The notes beneath the pieces are model-generated. The model did no database searches and was not told where the DNA came from. It worked only from the letters and a program-made list of their open reading frames with translations. Source: Betaproteobacteria bacterium (GTDB taxonomy: Bacteria > Pseudomonadota > Gammaproteobacteria > Burkholderiales > SG8-41). Taken from it: a stretch of 28,646 nucleotides of DNA. The stretch spans positions 1-28,646 of the forward strand of contig JAOUIN010000006.1 of NCBI GenBank assembly GCA_029883965.1. The letters run 5' to 3'. Of the stretch, positions 7,455 through 15,517 are shown in pieces (the first letter of the stretch is position 1; each line of letters opens with the position of its first letter). The translations under genes and the position numbers were made by a program.

Positions 7455-8882
7455 TTACCGCAGGATGATGGTCAGATTGAAATCGCCGCGCAGCAGGCTG
7501 ATCGCGTAGCCGCGTTCCGAGCCGCCCCCCAAGGGGGCTTGCTGCGCGGCGCGCAACAGTCCCTGGAATTCCGCCAGCGTCTGCACCCGCCGCCGGTTGA
7601 CGGCGTAGATGATGTCGCCGGGCCGAAAACCGGCCTGCAGTGCCGGACTGCCGGGTTCTACTGCGGCAACTACCAGACCGCCGCCACGCAATTTTTCCGC
7701 CAGCGGGCTGCCGCGTTCGATTTCAACCACGCGCAAACCGGGCAACTGTGCGACCGCGCGCGCGTCTCCGTCCCCTGAGGCCTGCGGCGGAGCAATGCGG
7801 GTGCGGATGCGTTGCGGGCTGCCGTCGCGGATGATGCTGAACTCGACCTCTTCGCCCACTGGTGTGAGGCCCAGCCGTGCGCGCAATTCGCCCGAGGTGC
7901 GTATGGGACGGGCATTGAGCGCGACGATGACGTCGCTCTGGCGCAATCCGGCGCGCGCCGCCGGAGAGCCCGCTTCGACGTTCGTAACGAACGCGCCATC
8001 GAGCGACGGCAAACGCAGCTTGCCCTGCAATTCCTGCGGCACGTCGGCCATCTCGATGCCGAGCCGGCCGCGACGCACCTCGCCATGACGCACGATCTGC
8101 GCCATTACTGCGCCGGCCATGGCTGCGGGTACGGCAAAGCCGATGCCGACATTGCCGCCCGTGGGGCCGAGGATGGCGGTGTTGATGCCGATCAGTTCGC
8201 CGCGCAGATTGACCAGCGCGCCGCCGGAGTTGCCGGGGTTGATGGACGCGTCGGTCTGGATGAAGTCTTCGTAGCCTTCAACCGAGAGCCCGCTGCGCCC
8301 GAGCGCACTGACGATGCCGGAGGTTACGGTCTGGCCGATGCCGAACGGATTACCGATGGCGAGCACATGATCGCCGACCTGCAGCGCGTCGGAATCACCG
8401 ATGCGCAGCGCCGTCAGTCCCGGCGCGCTGATCTGCAGCACGGCGATGTCGGTGCCGGGATCGGCGCCCACCAGCTTTGCCGGGAACTGGCGCCGGTCCT
8501 TGAGCGTGATGATGACCTGCTCGGCGTCCTTGATGACATGATGGTTGGTCAATATCAGTCCGCGGGCAGCATCGACAATGACGCCGGAGCCCGCAGCCTG
8601 TTCCTTGCGCTGCGGGCGGTCGGGCAGATTGAAGAAGCGGCGGAAGAAGGGGTCGCGAAACAGCGGATTGTCTTCCATCGGCGCGGGCGTGATCACCGAT
8701 ACGTTGACCACAGCCGGCGTGACCTGGTTGACCAGCGGGGCCAGCGTCGGCAGTCCGCGCGCAGCGGTGGTGGGCTGGCCGGCTGCCATGGCCGGCAGCA
8801 GTGCGCCCAGCAGCACCAGCAAGGTCCGCAGGTGGTTGTAAAAAAACCGGGGAAACAACGGCTTGGGAACGATTGTCGGCAT
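7455..8882 (-). CDS. degQ: Periplasmic serine protease DegQ/MucD-like, two PDZ domains
   Basis: HtrA-family quality-control protease of 475 residues. A signal peptide with a hydrophobic core (LRTLLVLLGALLPAMAAG) is followed by a trypsin-like domain. The triad is His115 (TNHHVI), Asp145 (GTDIAVL) and Ser219 (GNSGGAL). PDZ1 covers roughly residues 255-350 and PDZ2 about 375-465. ATG 8882 is chosen because it starts just before the signal peptide; a TTG at 8918 would add 12 residues lying inside a promoter-like sequence. There is no Shine-Dalgarno site. Near the C-terminus, residues APLGGGSERG are encoded by a 29-bp repeat also found at 21021-21049, apparently an insertion in a PDZ2 loop. The spermidine-synthase-like gene ends 70 bases upstream on the same strand. 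Confidence 0.93.
   Translation of the reverse strand: MPTIVPKPLFPRFFYNHLRTLLVLLGALLPAMAAGQPTTAARGLPTLAPLVNQVTPAVVNVSVITPAPMEDNPLFRDPFFRRFFNLPDRPQRKEQAAGSGVIVDAARGLILTNHHVIKDAEQVIITLKDRRQFPAKLVGADPGTDIAVLQISAPGLTALRIGDSDALQVGDHVLAIGNPFGIGQTVTSGIVSALGRSGLSVEGYEDFIQTDASINPGNSGGALVNLRGELIGINTAILGPTGGNVGIGFAVPAAMAGAVMAQIVRHGEVRRGRLGIEMADVPQELQGKLRLPSLDGAFVTNVEAGSPAARAGLRQSDVIVALNARPIRTSGELRARLGLTPVGEEVEFSIIRDGSPQRIRTRIAPPQASGDGDARAVAQLPGLRVVEIERGSPLAEKLRGGGLVVAAVEPGSPALQAGFRPGDIIYAVNRRRVQTLAEFQGLLRAAQQAPLGGGSERGYAISLLRGDFNLTIILR
7524..7552. repeat. Dispersed 29-bp repeat, copy 1 (inside degQ)
   Basis: This stretch matches the reverse complement of 21021-21049 at 27 of 29 positions. Its core GCCCCCCAAGGGGGC is nearly palindromic. 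Both copies lie in the last part of a coding region and are translated. It looks like a small dispersed palindromic element tolerated in variable protein segments. Confidence 0.6.
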
Positions 8883-8889
8883 GATGTGC

Positions 8890-8918
8890 AATATTGGGCC
8901 GGTAACGGCAACAGTCAA
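8890..8918 (-). promoter_or_regulatory. Candidate promoter of degQ
   Basis: On the minus strand TTGACT (8918-8913) is followed after 17 bases by AATATT (8895-8890). Transcription would begin only a base or two before ATG 8882, giving an essentially leaderless mRNA, consistent with the absence of a ribosome site. The match is good but could be chance. Confidence 0.35.
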
Positions 8919-8952
8919 GCCGTTGATGATGATTCCGCGGGATGATCTGCCG

Positions 8953-10980
8953 CTACTTCAGGATTTTGAACAGGTTATTGAAGCTGTCGGTCCACAGGCG
9001 CAAACCGGGAATTTCGCTGATGGTGCTTGTGGCTTCCGCAATGCGCCGGTCCGCGAGGGCTGCAGCGTTGCGCGATACCAGCACCCATTCCGTACTGGAA
9101 AAATCCGAAACGTCACCCGGGTCGTCGCTGACCAGCGCCGTATGCAGCCCGTATTCGTCGGCGATGCGTTTGACGATCGGGGCCAGCAGCAGGAAGCGAT
9201 TGGTGACGTGAAACGCGATTACGCCGTCGGCAGTCAGGTTTTTCAGGTATATGCCCATCGCCTGATAGGTCATCAGGTGCGTCGGTATCGAGTCGCTGGA
9301 AAAGGCGTCGATGGCGAGCACGTCGTAGCGTTGCGCCGGCTCGCGCTCCATTGTCAGTCGAGCATCACCCAGCAGCGTTTCGACCGTTGCCTGACTGGAG
9401 CCGAGGAAGCTGAATTCACTACCGGCCAGTTCGATGACCTGAGGGTTGATTTCATAAAAGCGGTAAGCGTCTCCTGCACGTCCGTAGGTCGCCAGAGTGC
9501 CCGTGCCTAGGCCCACGACGCCGACACGAATCGGCTGCGTGCGGTCACGCTTCACGGTCATGAGGCGGCCGATGCCGGATGCCGGGCCGTAGTAAGTGGT
9601 CGGTTCCATGCGCCGGTCCGGTGCCAGGAACTGTTCACCGTGCATGATTACGCCGTGCATCAGGCGGCGGACGCCGTGTGCGCTGGTCTCGTCGCCGGAA
9701 TCCTTGACGCGCAGCGTGCCATAAAAGTTGCGCATCATCACGCGGGTATTGCCCGACAGCATTTCGACGTACTGGTTGACATGGAATCCGGTGAATCCAG
9801 TGGCGAGCAGCGCCAGCGCCGGCATCACCGGCATCAGGCGGCGCGCGACATAGGCGGCGATGAGCGTCGTGAATACCAGGCCCAGGCCGAATTCGTAGTA
9901 GGTGTTGAACAGTTTTGGCGCGACAAAACCGATCATCAGGCCGCCGATGGCGCCGCCAAGGGAAATCATCAGGTAGTAACCGGTCAGATGACGCGGTGCC
10001 GGCTTCCGGGCGGCGAGTTCGCCATGAAAAAACATGCACATGATAAACAGGCCCGTCGAGAACAGCGGGATCGCGTAGCGGATGTTCATGATGCCGGCCT
10101 CGTAATGCAGCGCCCATGCCATGGCTGCGACGACAAACAGCAGCGGGCCGAAGAATATTTTCCGCTGATACCAGTTGCGGCCTTCGAAGCACAGCACGAA
10201 CGACAGCAGGTACAGCGTCAGCGGCAGTATCCACAGGAACGGCACCGAGGCCACGTCGTGGGTGATGTGGTTGGTGACCGCGATCAACATGAACGAGCCG
10301 AGTGCGGCCAGCGCCAGCCACAGCAGATAATCCGCGGTGCGCGGCGCGGGGCCGTCTGCGACGATGGTGCCCGCCGGTGTCGGGGCAGCGGCCTTTGGCG
10401 GGCGCAGGCTGACGAAGGCCGAGACCGCACACAACAGCGCAAACAGCGCATAACCCAGACTCCAGCCAATCGACTGTTCACGGGTGGTGATGTAAGGCTC
10501 GACAACGAACGGATAGGCAACCAAGGCGATCAGTGACGCGCCGTTGGACAGTGCGAACAGGCGATAGACGTTGCGAGTGGCCGGATAACTGCGTGCAAAC
10601 CACGCCTGCAACAGCGGGCCGGTTGTGGACAACAGAAAATAGGGCAGACCGATCGTGACCGCCAGCAGCCCGAGTATCAGCCCGGTCGGATCTTCGTCGC
10701 CTTCCGGTTTCCAGCCGCTGCCGGCAATGATTGGCAGCGAAATCAGGCTGGCGACTACCAGTGCGGCGTGCAGGATGACCTGCGGGCGCGGCTTCAGAAA
10801 GCGGATGGTCCAGTCGGCATACGCGTATCCGAACAGCAGCACCAGCTGGAAGAACATCAGGCACGTGGTCCAGACCGCGGCGGATCCGCCAAACCACGGC
10901 AGGATCTGTTTCGCCATGATCGGTTGCACCAGGAACAGCAGGAACGCGCTCGCGAATATGGTTAACGCGTAAATCGGCAT
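8953..10980 (-). CDS. Fused membrane/spermidine-synthase-like protein
   Basis: Protein of 675 residues. The first ~410 residues carry many hydrophobic helices (starting YALTIFASAFLLFLVQPIMA). The C-terminal ~220 form a spermidine-synthase-type Rossmann domain with a SAM-site-like GVVGLGTGTLATYG, an acidic residue in FYEINPQVIELA and the DVLAIDAFSSDSIPTHL stretch. Such fused MFS/spermidine-synthase-like proteins are common in proteobacteria but their reaction is unproven; aminopropyl transfer should not be assumed. The start at 10980 fits homologs (M-P-I-Y-A-L-T-I-F) but has no ribosome site; the bases before it are A/T-rich and the ATG itself lies within TATAATG. degQ follows 70 bases downstream. 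Confidence 0.85.
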   Translation of the reverse strand: MPIYALTIFASAFLLFLVQPIMAKQILPWFGGSAAVWTTCLMFFQLVLLFGYAYADWTIRFLKPRPQVILHAALVVASLISLPIIAGSGWKPEGDEDPTGLILGLLAVTIGLPYFLLSTTGPLLQAWFARSYPATRNVYRLFALSNGASLIALVAYPFVVEPYITTREQSIGWSLGYALFALLCAVSAFVSLRPPKAAAPTPAGTIVADGPAPRTADYLLWLALAALGSFMLIAVTNHITHDVASVPFLWILPLTLYLLSFVLCFEGRNWYQRKIFFGPLLFVVAAMAWALHYEAGIMNIRYAIPLFSTGLFIMCMFFHGELAARKPAPRHLTGYYLMISLGGAIGGLMIGFVAPKLFNTYYEFGLGLVFTTLIAAYVARRLMPVMPALALLATGFTGFHVNQYVEMLSGNTRVMMRNFYGTLRVKDSGDETSAHGVRRLMHGVIMHGEQFLAPDRRMEPTTYYGPASGIGRLMTVKRDRTQPIRVGVVGLGTGTLATYGRAGDAYRFYEINPQVIELAGSEFSFLGSSQATVETLLGDARLTMEREPAQRYDVLAIDAFSSDSIPTHLMTYQAMGIYLKNLTADGVIAFHVTNRFLLLAPIVKRIADEYGLHTALVSDDPGDVSDFSSTEWVLVSRNAAALADRRIAEATSTISEIPGLRLWTDSFNNLFKILK

Positions 10981-11250
10981 TATAGTTAACTAATTGATTT
11001 TATTGAATTATTTGTTCTGTTTTACACTGATGATATCGCTGTGGCCGTGCACACAACGCAGCAGGGCGGGAATTGATGACTCGAATGGATGCTTTGACGT
11101 GATGGCCAGCCCGAAACCCGGGCTTCGCTGCGTCCGGGCGCGGCGATTGTAACCGCAGCCGGTGGGCCGTGCGCGGGCAAAATGCCGGCGACGATGGATT
11201 TAATGCCGCGATGTAATTCGCGCGATCACGGCTTCGGTACCGTCTGCGCG
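10981..11250. other. Intergenic region upstream of the spermidine-synthase-like gene
   Basis: I see no gene in these 270 bases. The left 60 bases are strikingly A/T-rich compared with the surroundings and contain the 19-mer TTAACTAATTGATTTTATT (10986-11004), which recurs with one mismatch at 18510-18528. A TACAAT -10-like hexamer for the minus strand is at 11151-11146, but no -35 partner is visible. A short GC hairpin near 11109-11125 (AGCCCG...CGGGCT) lacks a T-run, so it is not a clear terminator for the gene ending at 11251. Confidence 0.4.
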
Positions 11251-12612
11251 TCAGGCCGGTGCGTTTATTGCCAGTGCGCGACAGTCGGGCAGCGACTCCA
11301 GCGCGACCAGTTGTGCGTGCAATTCCTGCGCGCGCTCGTGCGCTCCGGTCATGCGCATGAACTTTGTTTTCAGTTCTGCGGCCGACAGCGGCGACGCCGG
11401 CGTACCCTTGAATTCCTCGGCAAAGCGCTCGAAGCTGCGGCCGTCGCGCAGATCCACGACGACCCGGCTCGACCAGGCGCCGCCGGCTTCGCTGTCCTGC
11501 ATTTCCACCAGTTTCAGCGTGCGCGCGAGTGCGCGCACCTTTGCATCGTTCAATGCGGTGTCGGCAAAGGCCAGCGGATCGTTGACGTCGTAATACAGTG
11601 CGATTGCTGCGCAGAACGGCACGCTGTACTGTGCGCCGGCGACATCGCGCGGTTCGCGGATGTCGTGGTGCGACATCACCTTGTGCCGTGCATGGATGGT
11701 CAGCTGGGCCACGTCATTACCGTCGAAGCCGTGTTCCGCGCGCAGTTCCTGCAATGACTGCACGGGTGTATGCGCGGTGATGTGGCAGGCATAACGCTTG
11801 AGGCAGGCATGAACGATGTCGAAATGCGTGCCCAGGTCTTTGGTCAACAGTGTAACGTCGCCGTCGCGCGCGTACGATTCGAGATAGCCGTACTGGCCTT
11901 CGAGCACCGCGTCCGGACCTTCGTAGCCGTCGCGCGCGAGCAGCGCGGCGACCACGCCGGCCTCCGCGGCGCGGCCCATGTGCAACCGTTTCACCATCGC
12001 GCCGTTGCCGGCCTTGGCGAAATTGAGCAACCCGCCGCCCATCGATCCGGCAATGCCCAGCGCCTGCGTCAGCTGGTCCGCCGACAGTCCAAGCAGCTTG
12101 CCGGCGACGATGGCCGAACCATACGGGCCGTTGACCCCCGGCGCATGAAAGCCCAGCGTTTCGGTGGATTGTTTCGCCGCGAGGCCGATGCGAAACATGA
12201 CCTCGGCGCCGGCAACAAAGGCCGTCAGCAGATCACGGCCGCCGGCTTCGCGGTCTTCGGCGACGGCCAGCGCGGCCGGCAGCAGGATCGCCCCCGGATG
12301 CACGCCGGCACTGGGCTTGCGCAGGCCGTCGAGCTCAAACGCATGCGCGCATACCCCGTTGGCGAGTGCCGCGGCAGGAGGTGACACTTTCAGTGCGGTG
12401 CCGATCACGCGGCTCGCGCCGTTGCCGCCGCAGTGCTGCGCATGGCCGGCGACGATGCGGCTCCACGGCAGGCGCGAACCGAACAGCGCCGCACCCGTGG
12501 TGTCGATGATGCATTGCCGCGCGCGTTCGCGCGCCGCGTCCGGGATGTGCTGGTAGGTCAGACCGCTCGCGAATTCCGCAAGGGTGCGCGCTGCGGTGCG
12601 GGCGGTGCTCAC
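11251..12612 (-). CDS. MmgE/PrpD family protein A
   Basis: Member of the family that includes 2-methylcitrate dehydratase (PrpD) and cis-aconitate decarboxylase, acting on small carboxylic acids in the cytoplasm; 453 residues. The family core is present: NGVCAHAFELDGL in the substrate loop, GAMVKRLHMGRAAEAG with its Lys and His, and LKRYACHITAH. The usual double Asp after ELD is Asp-Gly here, so chemistry may differ. I chose GTG 12612, 19 bases after the preceding stop. A start at 12666 would add 18 Cys- and Pro-rich residues overlapping the neighbour. It is last in a minus-strand series with paralog B and paralog C. Confidence 0.85.
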   Translation of the reverse strand: MSTARTAARTLAEFASGLTYQHIPDAARERARQCIIDTTGAALFGSRLPWSRIVAGHAQHCGGNGASRVIGTALKVSPPAAALANGVCAHAFELDGLRKPSAGVHPGAILLPAALAVAEDREAGGRDLLTAFVAGAEVMFRIGLAAKQSTETLGFHAPGVNGPYGSAIVAGKLLGLSADQLTQALGIAGSMGGGLLNFAKAGNGAMVKRLHMGRAAEAGVVAALLARDGYEGPDAVLEGQYGYLESYARDGDVTLLTKDLGTHFDIVHACLKRYACHITAHTPVQSLQELRAEHGFDGNDVAQLTIHARHKVMSHHDIREPRDVAGAQYSVPFCAAIALYYDVNDPLAFADTALNDAKVRALARTLKLVEMQDSEAGGAWSSRVVVDLRDGRSFERFAEEFKGTPASPLSAAELKTKFMRMTGAHERAQELHAQLVALESLPDCRALAINAPA

Positions 12613-12631
12613 GGGCGGCTTCGCTTGTGAG

Positions 12632-14029
12632 CTACGCGGACAGCAGTTTCGACAGCACGGTGGCATCGGGCAGCTTTTCGATGCCCATCACCGCATCGCG
12701 CAGTTCGGCAACACGCGCTTTAGGCAGTGCCTTGATCGCGAGTTTCTCGAACTTCTCGATGATCTCGGCGTCTGTCGCGAAGAAGTCTTCACTGCCGCGT
12801 GCGGCGGTAACCGTGCGCTTCATTACCGTGCCGTCGTTGAGATGCAGCTCCACATGTACCTTGTGGCGCAGTTTCGCGCCCAGCGCGGTTATCGCCGGGT
12901 CGTGTACGACTTCGACTTTTTCGGCGAGCTTCATGCGCTGCGGGTCGGCGACCATTTTCTCGGTGAACTGGTCAACAAAGCAGTCATTTTCGATCAGCCA
13001 AGCGGCGACGCAGTACGGCATGTTGAGCTGGGCCGACGTCAGGCCCTGCGGCTCGTACTTCCAGCCGACGTGGTGTACCGTGACGGCTGAGCCGTGAACG
13101 ACGATCTTTTTCACGTCATCGGCCTTGAACGGACGTTCGGCACGCATGTCGCGCAGCGCATCCAGCGTCGTGTGATTGGTGCCCACGCAGGCGTAGAACT
13201 TCAGTGCCACGCCCATGGTCTGCCAGGTTTCACCGAGGCCCGCGGTCAGTTCCTTCAGGTTGAACTTGTCGGTCGACTGCGTCATGGTCGTGCAGAAGCC
13301 GCCGTATTCGCTTTCGAGCACATTCAGGATGCCAGTGAATCCGGCTTCGGCAAACAGCGCGCCGTACAGCCCGGACTGCGACGAGCGGCCGGCATGCATG
13401 CGCTTGACCATCGCGCCGAACTGCGCCGCCATCAGGCCGCCGGCCTGGGTGCCGGCAATGCCCAGCGCGTGCACGGTCTTGTCGGTATCGAGTTGGAGGC
13501 CGCGTGCCGCACCTGCGGCTGCGGAGAACACACCCAGCGTTGCGCCCGAATGCCAGCCCGAAGCGATGTGTGAGGGACCCATGCACAGCCCGACGCGCGG
13601 GCCGATTTCATAACCGGCCACCGATGAAGTCAGAAACTCCCTGCCGCTCATGCCCGGTTTCATTTCGGTGACGGCGATTAGCGCGGGCAGCACCACGGCG
13701 CCCACATGCAGCACGCCGGCGCGGTGCACATCGTCGAGTTCGAAGCCCTGCACCTGGGTGCCGTTGACCAGTGCGGCGTGCGGTGCCGACAGTTTCTTTT
13801 TCGTGCCCCAGACGCCGCAAGTGCGCGTCGCGTCGACGCTTTCGAGCTTGTCCTGCAGGATGCGGCTCCATTCGAGGTCCGCGCCGTAGAGCGCGCAACC
13901 CAGCGCATCCAGCATCAGCAGCTTGTTGCGATGGCGTACTTCCTCCGGGATCTTGTCGTAGGTCAGTCCGGAGACGAAGGCGGCCATGCCGCGGGTGTAG
14001 GGGTTATCGCTGGTGGATTGTTTGGCCAT
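12632..14029 (-). CDS. MmgE/PrpD family protein B
   Basis: Second paralog, 465 residues, full family length. Motifs: NGTQVQGFELDDVHRAGVL, GAMVKRMHAGRSSQSG and LKFYACVGTNH. The His that normally precedes the FELDD or FDFDD stretch is Gln-Gly here (VQGFELDD), another substitution in the substrate loop. The start ATG at 14029 has AGGA about 11 bases upstream. It follows paralog C after a 55-base A/T-rich gap and precedes paralog A by 19 bases, so an operon is likely. Sequence resemblance to paralog C is higher than to A or to the fourth copy. Reaction and substrate are not assignable. Confidence 0.86.
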   Translation of the reverse strand: MAKQSTSDNPYTRGMAAFVSGLTYDKIPEEVRHRNKLLMLDALGCALYGADLEWSRILQDKLESVDATRTCGVWGTKKKLSAPHAALVNGTQVQGFELDDVHRAGVLHVGAVVLPALIAVTEMKPGMSGREFLTSSVAGYEIGPRVGLCMGPSHIASGWHSGATLGVFSAAAGAARGLQLDTDKTVHALGIAGTQAGGLMAAQFGAMVKRMHAGRSSQSGLYGALFAEAGFTGILNVLESEYGGFCTTMTQSTDKFNLKELTAGLGETWQTMGVALKFYACVGTNHTTLDALRDMRAERPFKADDVKKIVVHGSAVTVHHVGWKYEPQGLTSAQLNMPYCVAAWLIENDCFVDQFTEKMVADPQRMKLAEKVEVVHDPAITALGAKLRHKVHVELHLNDGTVMKRTVTAARGSEDFFATDAEIIEKFEKLAIKALPKARVAELRDAVMGIEKLPDATVLSKLLSA

Positions 14030-14084
14030 GGGGAGCAGTCCTGTTGCAGATCATTAAAAATATGAAACAAATCAAAATGTTATG

Positions 14085-15506
14085 TCATTTTACCGGTTTG
14101 ACTGCGGTAGCCAGCAGCGACATCAGGCTGCCGAGGTCCGGGAGGTTCTCGCAGTCATCGACGAGCGCGATGATGCGCTCGGAAACTTTCTTGTTCATGC
14201 ACGGCCGGACAACATTGCGGAATTTGTGCACGACTTCATCGGCCGACAACGGATTCTCCGGGCTGCCGCGGCGGTGCAATGAGAGTTTTTCAAATATTTT
14301 GCCGGCGCGCGTGGTGACTTTGACGCGCGAGGCATGCCGGAACGGCGCCCCCATTTTCTCGATCTCCGGATCGACCGTTGCATGGATGCGCTTGATGAAA
14401 TCGAGAATGCGCGGATCGCTCAGGCGCGCTTCGCGGAACTGTTCGGTGAACGCCGCGCCGTCGAGCGCGATCACCGCCATGCCGTAATACAGATTCATCT
14501 GCGCCGCGGTGACACCCTGCGCCTTGTATTCCCACGCGCAATGTACATGGGTCATCGGTGACAGCCCCGCTTCGACTTTCACGATACTGCCGGCCTTGAG
14601 GTCGTGTTCCTTCATCAGTTCGCCCAGTGCGTCGAGCGCGCTGTGGATGCTGGTGACGCTGGCATGCGGTTTGTAGCCCACGTTCAGCGTTTCCCACACC
14701 GTGCCCAGACCCGCGGTCAGCCGCGACGGATCGGGTTTGTCCGAGTACGTCGACAGGTAGCCGCCGTACGGTGCTTCCAGTGCATCGAGGATGCCGGTGA
14801 AGTCGCGCGACGCGAGTTGCGCGGCATAAACGCCGCTTTGCGCGGCGCGGCCACTGTGAAAGCGCTTGACCATTGCGCCTTCCTGCGCCGCCATCAGGCC
14901 GCCGGCCTGCGAACCCGCGATGCCCAGCGCGTGCTGGTACTGTGTGGCTTCGAGTCCGAGCAGGCGTGCTGCAGTTGCAGTGGCGACAAAAGTACCTGAA
15001 GTGCCCTGCGGATGGAACCCGCGGAAAAACAGGCTCATGGTCGCGGCATTGCCGACGCGGTGGCCGATTTCATAACCCGCGACCATTGCGGTCAGCACAT
15101 CGCGGCCGGCGATTTTTTTGCCGGCGCGGGTCTGCGACTCGCCCAGCGCCAGCGCTACCGGTGTGGCGATCGAGCCGGCATGGACGATGGATTCCTTGTG
15201 GATGTCGTCGAGTTCGAAGGCATGGCCCGAGGTGCCGTTGACCAGAGCAGCCAGCGCGGCGGAGGTGCCGCGGCCGAGACCGATCAGCGTGGCCACGGGT
15301 TTGGCGTCTTCATCATCGGCGAGTTCCGCGACCTTGCGGGTCCACGGCAGCGTCGCGCCGAACAGGCAGCAGCCGAGGCTGTCGAGCAACGAGAGCTTGA
15401 TGCGCGCGATGACTTCTGCCGGGATGTCGGCGTATTTCAGCCCCGCGCCGAAGCGCGCGAGGTCGCGCGTGGCATCAGAGAGCAGCGGTGGTTTGCTGGA
15501 CGACAC
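14085..15506 (-). CDS. MmgE/PrpD family protein C
   Basis: Third paralog, 473 residues. The substrate loop is complete (NGTSGHAFELDDIHKESIVHAG), followed by GAMVKRFHSGRAAQSG and YKPHASVTSIH, so this copy keeps the His, Asp, Lys and His positions associated with catalysis in the family. The start is a GTG at 15506, 11 bases after the TcuA-like stop; the sequence TACGGGAGTG gives only a partial ribosome site, suggesting coupling to the upstream gene. It is the copy most tightly linked to the dehydrogenase, so the two may act on the same carboxylate. Confidence 0.87.
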   Translation of the reverse strand: MSSSKPPLLSDATRDLARFGAGLKYADIPAEVIARIKLSLLDSLGCCLFGATLPWTRKVAELADDEDAKPVATLIGLGRGTSAALAALVNGTSGHAFELDDIHKESIVHAGSIATPVALALGESQTRAGKKIAGRDVLTAMVAGYEIGHRVGNAATMSLFFRGFHPQGTSGTFVATATAARLLGLEATQYQHALGIAGSQAGGLMAAQEGAMVKRFHSGRAAQSGVYAAQLASRDFTGILDALEAPYGGYLSTYSDKPDPSRLTAGLGTVWETLNVGYKPHASVTSIHSALDALGELMKEHDLKAGSIVKVEAGLSPMTHVHCAWEYKAQGVTAAQMNLYYGMAVIALDGAAFTEQFREARLSDPRILDFIKRIHATVDPEIEKMGAPFRHASRVKVTTRAGKIFEKLSLHRRGSPENPLSADEVVHKFRNVVRPCMNKKVSERIIALVDDCENLPDLGSLMSLLATAVKPVK

Positions 15507-15517
15507 TCCCGTAGCGC

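Noticed and set aside
6232..7509. Long plus-strand frame parallel to the MFS gene
   Set aside because: It is Arg/Ala/His-rich with no membrane helices, while the other frame encodes a textbook transporter.
11109..11125. GC hairpin after the MmgE/PrpD block as a terminator
   Set aside because: There is no T-run on either strand, and it lies 125 bases beyond the stop of paralog A.
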